A stretch of DNA of 64,000 bases from MGBC114844 sp910585855 (lineage in GTDB: Bacteria > Bacillota > Clostridia > Lachnospirales > Lachnospiraceae). The DNA is taken from positions 1 through 64,000 of the forward strand of contig CBFFYP010000011.1 of assembly GCA_965646165.1 (NCBI GenBank), given 5' to 3'. Position 1 is the stretch's first letter; each line of letters begins with the position of its first letter. Made by a program: the position numbers and the translations under genes. The notes below the pieces were generated by a model. It did not search any database. It had not been told where the DNA came from and saw only the letters and a program-made list of their open reading frames with translations. Positions 1 to 7,538 of this stretch are shown here, piece by piece.

Positions 1-11
1 TTTATCTCCAT
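1..11 (-). CDS. Start of a divergent gene running off the left edge
   Basis: On the minus strand an ATG at 11-9 is preceded, six bases upstream, by GAGGTG (plus-strand CACCTC at 19-24), a good ribosome binding site. Only three or four codons lie inside the window, so the product cannot be named. The gene would be divergent from endonuclease III and share the AT-rich spacer at 25-80. Confidence 0.4.
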
Positions 12-82
12 ATGTTTCACCTCAATTTAATTATATCAGAAAACGACTTTATATGGAAGTATAATTAAGTTGGTGCGTATGA

Positions 83-724
83 GGATTAGCACCGGTAGCA
101 GAGATTTTAAGGCTTTTTGATCAGCATTATTCTGTAGAATATAAGTGTTATTTAAACCATCAGACACCGTGGCAGCTTTTAATTGCAACTATTTTAAGTG
201 CGCAGTGTACCGATGCACGGGTCAATATTGTAACAAAGGATCTGTTTGTAAAGTATCCTACGTTAGAGGCATTTGTCTGTGCCAATTTAGAGGAATTAGA
301 GCAGGATATTCATTCGACGGGATTTTATAAAAATAAGGCAAAAAATATTATTGCCTGTACAAAAGCACTGCTAGAGCAGTATCATGGAGAAGTACCACGG
401 GATATAGAGGATTTGACAAAATTGGCAGGGGTTGGAAGAAAGACGGCAAATGTGATTCGTGGAAATATTTATCATATTCCAAGTGTAGTGGTGGATACCC
501 ATGTAAAGCGGATTTCACGGAAACTAGGGCTTACAAAAGAGGAAGACCCAGTAAAAATCGAAATGGACTTGATGAAAGCATTGCCGCAGGATCATTGGAT
601 TCTATGGAATATACAGGTGATTACACATGGCAGAGGGGTATGTACGGCAAAAAGTCCAAACTGCAGAGCCTGCTTTTTACAGCATTTGTGCAAGGCAGCA
701 GAAATTGCAGAAAAGGGGGTATAG
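83..724 (+). CDS. nth: Endonuclease III (DNA glycosylase/AP lyase), 5' end disturbed
   Basis: Base-excision repair enzyme that removes oxidised pyrimidines. The frame carries the family landmarks: LLIATILSAQCTDARVN near the N-terminus, the helix-hairpin-helix LAGVGRKTANVI with the catalytic Lys, VVVDTHVKR with the catalytic Asp, and the C-terminal [4Fe-4S] motif C-x6-C-x2-C-x5-C. The oddity is the start. The frame opens at 83 straight after a TGA at 80-82, and no ATG, GTG or TTG precedes the conserved AEILRLFDQHYSVEY stretch. An ATG at 79 sits in the neighbouring frame and that frame closes at 118-120. A one-base indel near 85-97 would join ATG79 to the gene. It is either a recent frameshift, a sequence error or a non-standard start. 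The exonuclease gene follows after 11 bp, so the two are probably co-transcribed. Confidence 0.8.
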   Translation, partial: GLAPVAEILRLFDQHYSVEYKCYLNHQTPWQLLIATILSAQCTDARVNIVTKDLFVKYPTLEAFVCANLEELEQDIHSTGFYKNKAKNIIACTKALLEQYHGEVPRDIEDLTKLAGVGRKTANVIRGNIYHIPSVVVDTHVKRISRKLGLTKEEDPVKIEMDLMKALPQDHWILWNIQVITHGRGVCTAKSPNCRACFLQHLCKAAEIAEKGV

Positions 725-735
725 GTGAACAAAGT

Positions 736-1455
736 ATGACAAATACATTTATTGCGGTTGATATTGAAACAACCGGTCTAAATCCAAAGTCGGATCAGGT
801 GATTGAAATAGGAGCAGTGCGGATAGCAGGTGGAAAGAAAGTCGGAGTATTTGATATGCTGGTCAATCCAAAACGAAAATTAAGTCCGTTTATTACCGAA
901 TTGACAGGAATTACCGATTCGATGTTAGAAGGCGCACCTTCACAGGAAGAGGCACTAAAGGCGTTTCTTGCATTTGCAGAAGAAGAGGTTTTATTGGGGC
1001 ATCATTTGATTTTTGATTATAGCTTTTTAAAAAATATTGCCGTAAGTCAAAGGATATCGTTTGAAAGAAGGGGAATTGATACATTAAAGATTGCAAGAGC
1101 TTGTCTGCCCCAGGCAGAGAAACATTCGCTGGAGTATCTTTGTTCTTATTATCAGATTATAAATGCACATGCACATCGTGCCTGTGAGGATGCGACAGCT
1201 ACAATTGAACTGTATCAAAGACTAAAACAGCAGTTTTATGATGCATCCCCGCAGATGGAACAGGTGTTTTCTTCTGAGCCGCTGATTTATCAGGTAAAAA
1301 AGGAAAGTCCTATTACAGCGGCCCAAATGCGGTATTTAAAAGCCTTGGCAGAATATCATCATATAAAGTTAGAAGAAGAGATTTCACAGATGACAAAACA
1401 GGCGGCCTCCCGCAAAATAGATCAGATTTTATCTTCTTACGGAAGAATTTTATAA
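736..1455 (+). CDS. DnaQ-like 3'-5' exonuclease (DEDDh family)
   Basis: A 239-residue protein with the DEDDh exonuclease fold in its first ~170 residues: FIAVDIETTGL (motif I, D-x-E), HHLIFDYSFLKN (motif II, D) and HRACEDATAT (motif III, H and D). The fold matches the proofreading epsilon subunit and the epsilon-like exonuclease region of PolC, but no polymerase is attached. The last ~60 residues (after a KKESPITAAQ stretch) form a short helical tail of unknown role. The frame is open from 595, but the ATG at 736 is chosen because AGGTG lies 9 bp upstream and the conserved FIAVDIET strand begins at residue 5. It probably acts in repair or DNA end trimming together with nth upstream. Confidence 0.85.
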   Translation: MTNTFIAVDIETTGLNPKSDQVIEIGAVRIAGGKKVGVFDMLVNPKRKLSPFITELTGITDSMLEGAPSQEEALKAFLAFAEEEVLLGHHLIFDYSFLKNIAVSQRISFERRGIDTLKIARACLPQAEKHSLEYLCSYYQIINAHAHRACEDATATIELYQRLKQQFYDASPQMEQVFSSEPLIYQVKKESPITAAQMRYLKALAEYHHIKLEEEISQMTKQAASRKIDQILSSYGRIL

Positions 1456-1466
1456 TAGGGAGAAAT

Positions 1467-2069
1467 CTACAAATAAGTTTTTAAATCCCGGCAGATCCCG
1501 TCTTTTTGTGAAGTGCGCAGAGTTTCTGCCACAGAGATTAAGTGCAGAATGGCAGATTGGTTTCCCTGTGACTGATAGAGCTGAGCTAACAGGATATAGT
1601 TGCCTCTGGCATCTGTCTGGCAGTCAATGCCAAAAGAAAGGACTTGAATTGCTTCCTGATCGTATCCAAGCTCATGCAGCCGTGTTCCCCACTGCAGCAG
1701 CGTTCGTGCTAGTACTGTAAAATTTTGATCATATTGGGAAAGAATGGGAAGATTGGCTGCACCATATTCCATTTTTAGGTCAATATTGGTAAAGCCGCTT
1801 AGATTGACAATCGGCTTTTGGCTCAGCATTTGCACGGTTTCCTGATAAGAAGTAAGTTTTTCGTCAATTCCAGAAAAAAAGGGTAGGGATTCTGTAGGAA
1901 TTGTGATATAATGAAGTGAGTCTAGTGGCTTTTTTCGGACGCTGTTCGCCTCAGCGTCTAATTCTAAAAAGGATTTTTTTTCTTGGTTATGATTAGAACT
2001 TTTTTTTAATTCATAGGAAAGCCAAAAGACAAATACTAGGATACAGGCGAGTGTACTTGGAAATCGCAT
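1467..2069 (-). CDS. Membrane-anchored protein with a TPR-like C-terminus
   Basis: About 200 residues, function not recognised. An N-terminal hydrophobic helix (FPSTLACILVFVFWLSYEL, residues ~3-21) looks like a membrane anchor with the rest outside. The C-terminal ~90 residues (LLQWGTRLHELGYDQEAIQVLSFGID, then LAQLYQSQGNQSAILHLI) have the helix-turn-helix spacing of two tetratricopeptide repeats, which suggests protein binding. The start ATG at 2069-2067 has GGAGG 8 bp upstream; an in-frame TTG at 2084 overlaps that site and is less likely. It is convergent with the exonuclease gene (11 bp between stops) and divergent from the 34-residue membrane peptide. Confidence 0.6.
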   Translation of the reverse strand: MRFPSTLACILVFVFWLSYELKKSSNHNQEKKSFLELDAEANSVRKKPLDSLHYITIPTESLPFFSGIDEKLTSYQETVQMLSQKPIVNLSGFTNIDLKMEYGAANLPILSQYDQNFTVLARTLLQWGTRLHELGYDQEAIQVLSFGIDCQTDARGNYILLAQLYQSQGNQSAILHLISVAETLRTSQKDGICRDLKTYL

Positions 2070-2113
2070 AGTCAGTTCCTCCAATCCAAATAATATAAAA
2101 AAGGGGTGACAAT

Positions 2114-2218
2114 ATGAATTTTAATAACCAAAAGACAAGAAAAACAATTTCTGCTATTATCATTGTGATCTTAGTTATTGCAATGGTATTGCCGATGGTT
2201 TTGAGTGCTTTATTATAA
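2114..2218 (+). CDS. 34-residue single-pass membrane peptide
   Basis: A short reading frame preceded by a strong GGGGTG ribosome binding site at 2103-2108. The peptide has a basic N-terminus (MNFNNQKTRKT) followed by ~22 hydrophobic residues (ISAIIIVILVIAMVLPMVLSAL), which is a clean single transmembrane segment with the N-terminus inside. Small proteins of this design are common and usually unannotated in Clostridia; the function is unknown. It lies 118 bp upstream of the VanW gene and may share its transcript. Confidence 0.6.
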   Translation: MNFNNQKTRKTISAIIIVILVIAMVLPMVLSALL

Positions 2219-2336
2219 AAATATAATAAGCTTGTAGGATTCAGTAATAGTTTAGCAAATACCTGTAGAACTGTCTATAGGAAGTTTTTCGTCAGCGGAC
2301 AAAAAAAGGGAAGAAGCTGACAGGAGGTTTGATTTT

Positions 2337-4091
2337 ATGAAAAGGAAGATTGCAGCGGCTATGGTACTTTGTGCCTGCCTATGTACAGGTTATGTCAATC
2401 AGCAGATGGTGGTTGCAGATGAAGAGGAAACAGTAAGTATTATTTATGACGGAGTTTCGATTGGACCAGTTGAAATCGGAGGAATGACAAGAGAAGAGGC
2501 AAAAAGAGCAGTCAATGATTATATTGCACAGGTTTCAAGTACAAACATAACACTCTGTTTAGAAGGCGTTACAAATGCAGAAAAGCAGTTGGCAGTTTCA
2601 GCAGCCGATTTGGGGCTGAAATGGGCAAATCCAGATGTAATTGAAGATGCAATGGGACTTGGAGATGCGGGGAATGTAGTACAGCGCTATAAAGCAAAAA
2701 AAGATATTGAAAATAATGCGATTGTATTTGATCTAGAATTTGCAGTAGATGAAAATAAGTTAAGAGATATACTGGAAACGAATATCGGAATACTGAATAT
2801 AGAGGCACAGGATGCTACGATTGCAAAAGAGGGAGATCGGTTTGTCTATACAGATGAAGTAGACGGAAAGGCAGTAGATATAGAAAAGGCAGTTCCATCA
2901 TTGGCAGAGTTTCTTGCAAATGAATGGGATTTTAAGGAAACTACGATAGTTTTAGAAACTATGGTAAGTAAGGCAAAGATTACAAGAGCACTTTGCGAAA
3001 CGATTGAAAAAGAACCGATTGGAAGTTATACAACATCATTTACTTCCTCTAGTTCGAATCGCTGCGGAAATATTGAAAATGCAGTAAAATTGATGACTGG
3101 TACAGTACTGCTGCCGGGAGAAACATTTTCCTGTCTGGAAAAGATGGTGCCGTTTACGGCGGAAAATGGGTATTATCTGGCAGGATCTTATCTGAACGGA
3201 AAGTCGGTTGACAGCTATGGAGGCGGTGTCTGCCAGGTTTCTACTACTCTATATAATGCCGTATTGTTGGCAGAGTTAGAAGTAGTACAGAGAAACAATC
3301 ATGGTTTAACAGTAAGCTATGTTCCGCTTTCTGCTGATGCGGCGATTGCCGAGAGCAGCAGAATGGATTTTAAATTTAAAAATAATACCAATGCTCCGAT
3401 TTATTTGGAAGGAATTGTACAGAATAAACATTTGACTTTTAATTTATATGGGCATGACGAGCGACCGGAGAATCGGACAGTTAAGTATGAAAGCCGTATT
3501 GTGGAAGTGCTTTCTCCCGGAGCGGATGTGGTAACAGTGGATGAAAGCAGACCGATTGGATCTCGAATTGTAACGCAAAGCAGCCATACCGGATATCGGG
3601 CAGAACTTTATAAATATGTTTATGTCAATGGGGAGAAACAATCTTCAGAGCGGGTAAATTCCAGTTATTATGCTCCTGCGCCAAATTATGTCATTGCAGG
3701 ACCGGCTGAACCGGCTGTTGTGGAACAGGAAACAAATCCAGACGGAACGCCTGTAGTGACAGAACCTGCTACAGATGAAAATGGAAATCCGATTGAAACA
3801 CCTTCTGTGGATCAGAATGGAGAACCGACGGAAACTACTTCAGATTCGGGAGAAACACCACAGGAAACACCGGGAACACAAGAAACACCAGAAATTCAGG
3901 AAACACCAGAAATTCAGGAAACGCCAGGAATACAGGAAACGCCGGGAGTACAGGAAACACCGGGAACACAGGAAACACCAGGGATACAGGAAACACCGGG
4001 AACACAGGAAACACCGGGAATTCAGGAAGCACCGGTTCAGGAAACACCTGGAGTGGAGAGTGCTTCGGATATGATTACACCGGTTGGTTAA
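2337..4091 (+). CDS. VanW family secreted protein with G5-like domain and ETPGxQ repeats
   Basis: A 584-residue exported protein. Residues 1-27 are a signal peptide. Residues ~40-220 carry two peptidoglycan-binding-4-type modules (YDGVSIGPVEIGGMTREEA at the start). Residues ~225-370 are the VanW domain, with SSSSNRCGNIENAVKL, LLPGETFSC and YGGGVCQVSTTLYNAVL. A G5-like segment follows (RTVKYESRIVEVLSPGADVV). The last ~110 residues are a Pro/Thr/Glu-rich tail with five-residue repeats. VanW proteins are wall-associated in Gram-positive bacteria, and some copies lie in glycopeptide-resistance loci, but no resistance genes are present here. The start has AGGAGG about 12 bp upstream. The first family A element begins 24 bp after the stop. 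Confidence 0.85.
   Translation: MKRKIAAAMVLCACLCTGYVNQQMVVADEEETVSIIYDGVSIGPVEIGGMTREEAKRAVNDYIAQVSSTNITLCLEGVTNAEKQLAVSAADLGLKWANPDVIEDAMGLGDAGNVVQRYKAKKDIENNAIVFDLEFAVDENKLRDILETNIGILNIEAQDATIAKEGDRFVYTDEVDGKAVDIEKAVPSLAEFLANEWDFKETTIVLETMVSKAKITRALCETIEKEPIGSYTTSFTSSSSNRCGNIENAVKLMTGTVLLPGETFSCLEKMVPFTAENGYYLAGSYLNGKSVDSYGGGVCQVSTTLYNAVLLAELEVVQRNNHGLTVSYVPLSADAAIAESSRMDFKFKNNTNAPIYLEGIVQNKHLTFNLYGHDERPENRTVKYESRIVEVLSPGADVVTVDESRPIGSRIVTQSSHTGYRAELYKYVYVNGEKQSSERVNSSYYAPAPNYVIAGPAEPAVVEQETNPDGTPVVTEPATDENGNPIETPSVDQNGEPTETTSDSGETPQETPGTQETPEIQETPEIQETPGIQETPGVQETPGTQETPGIQETPGTQETPGIQEAPVQETPGVESASDMITPVG
3852..4050 (+). repeat. 15-bp tandem repeats coding ETPGxQ in the VanW tail
   Basis: About a dozen degenerate copies of a 15-bp unit, roughly CAGGAAACACCGGGA, encode the five-residue motif Q-E-T-P-G/E with I, T or V in between. 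The unit length is a multiple of three, so copy-number change keeps the frame. The tail is a plausible wall-spanning spacer of variable length. Confidence 0.85.
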
Positions 4092-4115
4092 AAAGGATGG
4101 ATTAATTTTTTAGTC

Positions 4116-4282
4116 GGACGCCGAAAGCCAAAGGGAGCTCTATTCCGAGCCCGCTTGCGCTTAGCATTTTCTATTTTCATAGCGGACACTAAGACGCTAA
4201 AACACAGCAGTACAGTGTCTAAGTGCCGACGGGAAATGATGACCCTGCATAGAGTTCCCTTTGGCTTTCGGCTGTGTATTTC
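4116..4282 (+). repeat. Family A palindromic element, copy A1
   Basis: Begins GGACGCCG, ends CGGCTGTGTATTTC. The outer stem arms are GAAAGCCAAAGGGAGCTC at 4123-4140 and the matching GAGTTCCCTTTGGCTTTC near 4252-4269. The core contains the family signature CCGCTTGCGCTTAGCATT, then TAGCGGACAC, the inner hairpin AGACGCT/AGTGTCT, and GTGCCGACGGGAAATGATG. It starts 24 bp after the VanW stop, in the sense orientation. Confidence 0.9.
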
Positions 4283-4345
4283 AAACCGAAAAGGTAGTAA
4301 AATGTTCGCTGCAGTGTTTTGAGTTTGAGTAGTAGTAACGGATAA

Positions 4346-4384
4346 AATCCCGGAAATGCTGATAAAATGGGCATTTCCGGGATT
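4346..4384. terminator. Perfect 14-bp inverted repeat, hairpin
   Basis: AATCCCGGAAATGC at 4346-4359 and GCATTTCCGGGATT at 4371-4384 are perfect complements around an 11-base loop. There is no T-run after it, so it is a weak candidate for a Rho-independent terminator. It could also be a protein-binding palindrome. Confidence 0.45.
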
Positions 4385-4520
4385 GCTTTATGTTTGTTGG
4401 CAAAGCATGTGAAGTGTGCTTTTTCCAACAGAGAAAGTTGCGTCCAGTGTAAGATATTAAGTTTTTGATTTTTCATGTTTCAGAATGGAGGTTATCCGTT
4501 CCATGTAAAAATTGAATAAA

Positions 4521-4572
4521 AGGAATGTGTCTGTATTTTGAAACTATCAATACAGAAGAACATTCCATTTTT
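4521..4572. terminator. Interrupted hairpin followed by T-tract
   Basis: GGAATGT and CTGTATT on the left pair with AATACAG and ACATTCC on the right (4521-4567), followed by ATTTTTG. Two stacked stems followed by Ts fit a terminator. The span 4283-4702 otherwise shows no credible gene. Confidence 0.45.
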
Positions 4573-4702
4573 GTGGCAAAACAATTTTCTTGTCGGCGTT
4601 TCCCAATGGTAGAGAATATTTTTCTGTAAATGGTGTTTTAATGAAGAATGAAAGTGGTAAAATAAAATTCGTAGACAAGAAGTTGTAGAGGAGAGTACAT
4701 AG

Positions 4703-5188
4703 ATGATTTTTAAAGCTAAGAATGGTGCGGAAATTATAGAAAAAATAAATATTGGTGAAAATGAGGCTATAGGAAAATTTGCTAATTTAAATCATGCCTT
4801 AGTTGTTGTAAAAATAGAAAATGATTATTTGCTGGGGTGGCATAAATGGAGAAGTGATTGGGAAACATTTGGCGGACTTATTGAAGCGGGGGAAAGTCTT
4901 AGAGAATGTATTGAACGTGAATGTGAAGAAGAACTTGGAATCGGCGATTTAAATTTTGAGTATTTGGGAATAGTGCATTATAATATGCCGCCTAATTATT
5001 GGGTTAAAGGTTGGCATGAAGAATATGGTGGATTATATGGAATTACCCTTTCAAGAGATGCAATTCAAATAATTGAAGAAAAAAGGTATGATAAGGATGA
5101 AATTGGTGAAATTGGATTATATTCTGAGCTAAAAGCACGAGAAGAAAATATAGATGAAATAAATGAAAAATTATTGGAGTTCTATTAA
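4703..5188 (+). CDS. NUDIX hydrolase
   Basis: A 161-residue pyrophosphohydrolase. Residues ~55-77 match the NUDIX box G-x5-E-x7-RE-U-xEE-x-GU exactly (GGLIEAGESL, then RECEEELGI), so the Mg-binding catalytic glutamates are all present. The substrate cannot be inferred. GAGGAGAG lies just upstream of the ATG. The gene is AT-rich compared with its neighbours (runs of AAAAAT, ATA and AGA codons) and sits between two repeat-element zones, so it may have been acquired by transfer. Confidence 0.85.
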   Translation: MIFKAKNGAEIIEKINIGENEAIGKFANLNHALVVVKIENDYLLGWHKWRSDWETFGGLIEAGESLRECIERECEEELGIGDLNFEYLGIVHYNMPPNYWVKGWHEEYGGLYGITLSRDAIQIIEEKRYDKDEIGEIGLYSELKAREENIDEINEKLLEFY

Positions 5189-5499
5189 GGTTCAGACAAA
5201 CTGGAAAAAGGAGTTTAGGATAATTATTGTTGTTTTATCAAGTTTGGTGAATATTTGTTATGTTTTAGTGCTTTTGAAAGACTTACTTTATAAGGCAGAT
5301 AGGAAATAGACTTTGACGATATTTTATAGCTTTGTCTTTAGAAATGGCTTTTATTGCGTAATATTTTAAAAATGGGTTGTTAATTTGTGGAGATTTGCTA
5401 TAATAAATGAGTGACAACATTTTGGAAACAGCAAATTAGCAAGACATAATAAATGATGTAATTAAGGTAAAAACGGGTGTATATTTACACAAAACTTAA

Positions 5500-5637
5500 G
5501 TAAATATAGAGGATGATGTAAAGAAAAAGGCAGAACAGGTATGTGCTGATATCGGAATTTCTTTATTTGCTTATTATTGCAGGAACGAAAGTGACGACAC
5601 AATTTTCGCTGGTTTTGGAATAATTTTGCGGGTATGA
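5500..5637 (+). pseudogene. Relic of a RelB/DinJ-type antitoxin gene
   Basis: The frame reads VNIEDDVKKKAEQVCADIGIS, which resembles the start of RelB/DinJ antitoxins (N-I-R-x-DEDVKKxAE, then LGLS). The expected N-terminal Met region is cut by an in-frame TAA at 5497-5499, the remainder loses similarity after ~25 residues, and no toxin gene follows. The B1 element begins 6 bp downstream. The assignment rests on a short match. Confidence 0.4.
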
Positions 5638-5642
5638 ATACT

Positions 5643-5976
5643 CAGCTAGATTGGGGGAGGCGTTTGGGATTGCAGCGACTTCGGAGAAATGCTAGAAGGT
5701 CTTAGACTTCTGCTCGAATCATAGAATTTTTTGCGCATACTGCTTTCATGCAGTGTGTGCAAAAAAAGGTGCGTGTTTAGCCCATGTAAGGTAAGGGAAG
5801 GAAACGCATTATGGTCGGTAGAATCCTTCCTTATATCAGCCAAGTGCTGCTTGCCAAATGGGCGAATTGCGCACCGGTTCGTCCGGCTGGATGCATTAAT
5901 CGGCAGAAGTCTTAGACCTTCTTGCTTTTCGGAGAGCGGAGCAGCAAGTCCAAATGCCTCTCCCAATCTGGCGTCC
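5643..5976 (-). repeat. Family B palindromic element, copy B1
   Basis: Read on the minus strand it begins GGACGCCAGATTGGG and ends CCCAATCTAGCTG, so its termini match those of family A. The outer arms near 5648-5670 and 5951-5970 are complementary. The core holds GAAGGTCTAAGACTTCTGC and its inverted partner, the paired strands GGTGCGCAATTCGCC and GGCTAAACACGCACC, and a central hairpin GCATACTGC/GCAGTGTGTGC bracketed by T and A runs. It ends 70 bp before the next gene; a second GTCCGGT follows at 5991-5997. Confidence 0.85.
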
Positions 5977-6045
5977 GGTGTTTGGCAGGTGTCCGGTGTC
6001 CGATATAAAAGTATATTGCTGAGATAAAAGAAAAGAGGATAAAAT

Positions 6046-7050
6046 ATGAAGTTTGGGAGGGTATCGGAATCGGTTTATAAGCGTTCGATATGGAATTGTC
6101 TGAATCAGAAAGGTGGAAAAATTTGTCAGGATATGGGAGTTGGAATGGATGCTTGTATACATTCGAAGACTGATGGAATCTATCCGGTTACTTCTGTAGC
6201 TACGGTGACAGGAGTAAGGAGGTTTGGATGCAGGATTGCGTTGAATCGGGCGATAAATTATTTGGCGGCTGCAGGGGCTTTTGGGAAGAGTGCATGGGTA
6301 ACTTTTTTGATGCCAGACTGGTTTATGGAGTCAGATTTAAGGACGGCTATGGAGGAATTAAGGGATACGGCAGAAGAGATTGGGGTTGAGATTTCCGGGG
6401 TTTATGCGGAAACTTTATCTGGAGTGGAGAGTCCTGTTGTGACTGTATCGGCTTATGGGGAGGCTGGACGGGAGAAAAGGGTATCATTAAAGCAGATTAC
6501 GGCGGGGATGGATATTGTGATGACAAAAGAGGCAGGAACAGAGGGAGCAGTAATGCTTGCTTTTGAGCAGGAGGAGAAACTTTTGAAACGGTTTACGCCT
6601 TCTTTTTTGGATCAGATTCAGAGGCTTTTGTTTGAGATTTCCTCTGTGGAGGAAGCAAAGGAGGCTGTTTCCTGTGGGGTTAGAGCAATGCATGTGGTAG
6701 GAGAAGGAGGAGTGTTTGGTGCGCTTTGGGAAATTGGAGAGGCAGCAGGGGTCGGAATGGAAGTGGATTGGAAGCAGATACCGATTCGGCAGGAGGTAAT
6801 TGAGGTTTGTGAGTTTTTTTCAATTAATCCTTACCAGATTACTTCTGCTGGGAGTTTATTGATGGTGACAGAGGATGGGTATGATTTGGCAGAAAAATTG
6901 AGGCGGAAAGGATTTGCGGCATCGGTAATCGGGCATATTTTGGCAGGAAAGGATCGAGTGGTTTTACAGGAAGGCGAACGGCGCTTTTTAGAACCACCGA
7001 AGATGGATGAATTGAGAAAAGGGCTGAAAGAAGAAAAAATTGGAGGTTAA
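6046..7050 (+). CDS. AIR synthase-related (HypE/ThiL-like) protein
   Basis: A 334-residue protein resembling the PurM/HypE/SelD/ThiL ATP-dependent superfamily. It has an N-terminal half with VTSVATVTGVRRFGCRIALNRA and a C-terminal AIRS-C-like half (EAKEAVSCGVRAMHVVGEGGVFGAL, then EFFSINPYQITSAGSLLMV, which matches the HypE-type DP-x-xL-xSGxLL region). True HypE carries a C-terminal cysteine tail (PRIC) that receives the carbamoyl group. Here the C-terminus is LRKGLKEEKIGG and has no such Cys, so hydrogenase maturation is unlikely. It is the first gene of a tight operon with an Lrp regulator and an aminotransferase (5-bp gap, then a 4-bp overlap), which points to amino-acid metabolism. Substrate unknown. 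Confidence 0.65.
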   Translation: MKFGRVSESVYKRSIWNCLNQKGGKICQDMGVGMDACIHSKTDGIYPVTSVATVTGVRRFGCRIALNRAINYLAAAGAFGKSAWVTFLMPDWFMESDLRTAMEELRDTAEEIGVEISGVYAETLSGVESPVVTVSAYGEAGREKRVSLKQITAGMDIVMTKEAGTEGAVMLAFEQEEKLLKRFTPSFLDQIQRLLFEISSVEEAKEAVSCGVRAMHVVGEGGVFGALWEIGEAAGVGMEVDWKQIPIRQEVIEVCEFFSINPYQITSAGSLLMVTEDGYDLAEKLRRKGFAASVIGHILAGKDRVVLQEGERRFLEPPKMDELRKGLKEEKIGG

Positions 7051-7055
7051 ATAAG

Positions 7056-7538
7056 ATGAGAGAAAAAATTTTGGCTGTTTTGGAAAAGAACAGTCGTATT
7101 GATGTAGGAGAGTTAGCGATTTTGCTTGGAGAATCGGAAGTGGCGGTTGCAAATGAGATTGCTGATATGGAAAAGGAAAAAATTATTTGCGGATATCATA
7201 CATTGATTAACTGGGATAAGACGGGAGAAGAAAAGGTAACAGCTTTAATTGAGGTAAAGGTAACACCGCAGAGAGGACAGGGGTTTGATCGGATTGCGGA
7301 AAGGATTTATAATTTTTCTGAGGTCAATGCGGTGTATCTGATGTCTGGAGGGTTTGACTTTACCGTTATTATAGAAGAGAAGACGATGAAGGAAGTGGCA
7401 CAATTTGTTTCGGATAAGTTAGCACCTCTGGATGCGATTTTAAGTACGGCAACACATTTTGTATTGAAGAAATATAAGGATCACGGGACTGTTTTAGGGG
7501 AAATTGTGCATGACGAAAGGATGTTAGTGACACCATGA
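7056..7538 (+). CDS. Lrp/AsnC family transcriptional regulator
   Basis: 160 residues. The N-terminal winged helix-turn-helix (ILAVLEKNSRIDVGELAILLGESEVAVANEI) is followed by a RAM ligand-binding domain (VTALIEVKVTPQRGQGFDRIAERIY, then VNAVYLMSGGFDFTVIIEEK). Such regulators respond to amino acids. Its stop overlaps the aminotransferase start by 4 bp (ATGA), so the two are translationally coupled, and it probably controls this operon in response to the aminotransferase substrate or product. Confidence 0.88.
   Translation: MREKILAVLEKNSRIDVGELAILLGESEVAVANEIADMEKEKIICGYHTLINWDKTGEEKVTALIEVKVTPQRGQGFDRIAERIYNFSEVNAVYLMSGGFDFTVIIEEKTMKEVAQFVSDKLAPLDAILSTATHFVLKKYKDHGTVLGEIVHDERMLVTP

Noticed and set aside
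3775..4074. 99-codon basic frame and its antisense partner across the VanW repeats
   Set aside because: They are shadow frames created by the 15-bp repeats; the VanW frame explains the region.
4219..4476. 85-codon minus-strand frame downstream of VanW
   Set aside because: Half of it is copy A1 read backwards, it spans the 4346-4384 hairpin, and it has no ribosome binding site.
5643..5976. Family B as a group II intron
   Set aside because: No domain V-like catalytic hairpin or GUGYG-type 5' end is visible, the element is only ~330 bp and it does not interrupt genes.
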